From positions 1 to 54,022 of the forward strand of contig JAJTUP010000170.1 in the NCBI GenBank assembly GCA_021399435.1: a stretch of DNA of 54,022 bases, in the 5' to 3' direction. The position numbers and the translations under genes are program-made. Below the pieces are notes generated by a model that did not search any database, had not been told where the DNA came from, and saw nothing but the letters and a program-made list of their open reading frames with translations. Within the stretch, counting starts at the first letter, position 1. Each line of letters opens with the position of its first letter. Source of the DNA: Diaporthe sp. PMI_573. Taxonomy: Eukaryota > Ascomycota > Sordariomycetes > Diaporthales > Diaporthaceae. Positions 53,270 through 54,022 of this stretch are shown here, in pieces.

Positions 53270-53647
53270 GATGTAAGAAGGGCAACTTTCAATCGTGAAG
53301 TGTCTACTTTACTTTTTTGTAATGAGGGATTCTTAAATTAGGAAACGGAGCAGTGGCCGTAACTACCTAATTGAGTTCGCTCAGGTGAACACATATGGAC
53401 ATGAAGCGATGTTGAGTTGAGAAAAAAAAAATCGCCGGAAGGTATCTCGATTGTTGCCTCAACCAACATGGAAAACGGCAAATGGCTGTTGGGGAAACGT
53501 GTAGACTATCCATGACTCTAATCGCCTATGCGAATAAATACCAGGGCCTCCCGTTTCTCCAAAATACCCGCTGAACACCAAGTCCCTGTAAAAATACGCT
53601 CTGACCTATAGTTCTGAAGTGTAGTGGATCGAATAGTGTCAGGTAGC
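53270..53647. other. No gene recognised
   Basis: Flank of the gag-insulinase fragment; a poly-A run at 53423-53431. Confidence 0.35.
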
Positions 53648-53844
53648 AGTTTAGGGTGCCTTGAGGCTCTTTGGGACGCTTGAGAGTGTGGTGGACAACT
53701 TTGTATTGAATTTGAGTGGGCTTCTGTCAGCCCTCCTCACAGTCCCTCCAACATCGTCTCACCCGCGGGCACGCATGGGTTGGCTCTGGTGCAGGAATGG
53801 CGAGGCCGGAAAATTCGCCCTCCAGACCCACTATCTTTGGTTAT
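53648..53844 (+). repeat. Dispersed repeat, copy 2 (about 200 bp)
   Basis: Same orientation and about 90% the same as 33919-34117 by eye. The match ends at CTTTGG(G)TTAT, exactly where TGTCAGATTATC begins. Confidence 0.85.
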
Positions 53845-53866
53845 TGTCAGATTATCACCCTTTTTT
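53845..53866. repeat. LTR 5'-end fragment
   Basis: TGTCAGATTATCACCCTTTT is identical to the first 20 nt of the solo-LTR-like insertion at 3831-4024, then the match ends in a T-run. Confidence 0.55.
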
Positions 53867-53867
53867 T

Positions 53868-54022
53868 TGTCAATTCCTGCGATGTCTGCTGAGCCAGAAC
53901 GTCTCTTCTCTGATACGAAAATCACCCTCCAAGATCGCAGGAACAGGTTAGGGATTGATATAATTGAGGCAATTGAGTGCATAAAGTCTTGGTCGAAGAC
54001 TCGCAACTTGGCTTGGGTTGAC
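53868..54022 (+). pseudogene. hAT transposase C-terminus (runs off right edge)
   Basis: Reads LSIPAMSAEPERLFSDTK, then LQDRRNRLGIDIIEAIECIK and SWSKTRN, the hAT dimerisation domain. It is open to the window end. Its upstream coding region is replaced by the repeat and LTR fragment, so it is truncated at the 5' side. Confidence 0.85.

Overview
The window is nuclear DNA of a filamentous ascomycete (Pezizomycotina). The evidence is short GT-AG introns of about 50-160 nt with CTAAC-type branch sites, Zn2Cys6 regulators, a fungal-type MFS transporter, a heme-thiolate peroxidase, and fungal Helitron, pogo, hAT and Ty3/gypsy relics. It reads as an accessory, transposon-rich compartment: intact genes form islands between layers of dead elements and truncated host-gene fragments. 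No tRNA, rRNA or CRISPR was recognised. All exon models were built by eye from splice consensus, reading frame and family knowledge.

Layout. 1-1708 (-): N-terminal part of a Helitron replicase that runs off the left edge, preceded by a 104-bp tandem array (2031-2545). 3219-5311: a pogo-type DNA transposon with 36-bp perfect terminal inverted repeats, killed by a one-base frameshift and by a 194-bp solo-LTR-like insertion. 5520-7031 (+): an intact two-exon gene of unknown function. 7814-14066 (-): a nearly full-length second Helitron RepHel gene with a stop, two frameshifts and an altered HUH motif. 14444-15319 (-): a MYND-finger gene. 16377-17090 (-): an ankyrin protein. 18470-18960: a decayed C2H2 factor. 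19237-19755 (-): a Myb/SANT-like ORF. 19980-20640: a field of TACAG/CTGTA motifs. 20989-21404 (-): a small two-exon gene. 21981-23149 (-): a complete divergent 14-3-3 gene with an 8-nt microexon. 24344-26403: hAT debris around an AAA+ gene fragment.

28546-44615 is the gene-rich core: a secreted FAD-linked oxidase, a divergently transcribed Upc2-like Zn2Cys6 factor, a second Zn2Cys6 factor, a divergent MFS exporter with a freshly broken 3' end, and a secreted heme-thiolate peroxidase. Two oxidases, two regulators and a transporter, with no PKS/NRPS/terpene backbone enzyme, suggest a small oxidative modification or detoxification cluster (inference).

45234-54022 is again debris: deleted hAT halves in opposite orientation, a ubiquitin-conjugating-enzyme exon, the N-terminal half of a P450, a MADS-like short ORF, a Ty3/gypsy gag fused in frame to an insulinase (M16) fragment, a second copy of a roughly 200-bp repeat also present at 33.9 kb, and a hAT C-terminus running off the right edge.
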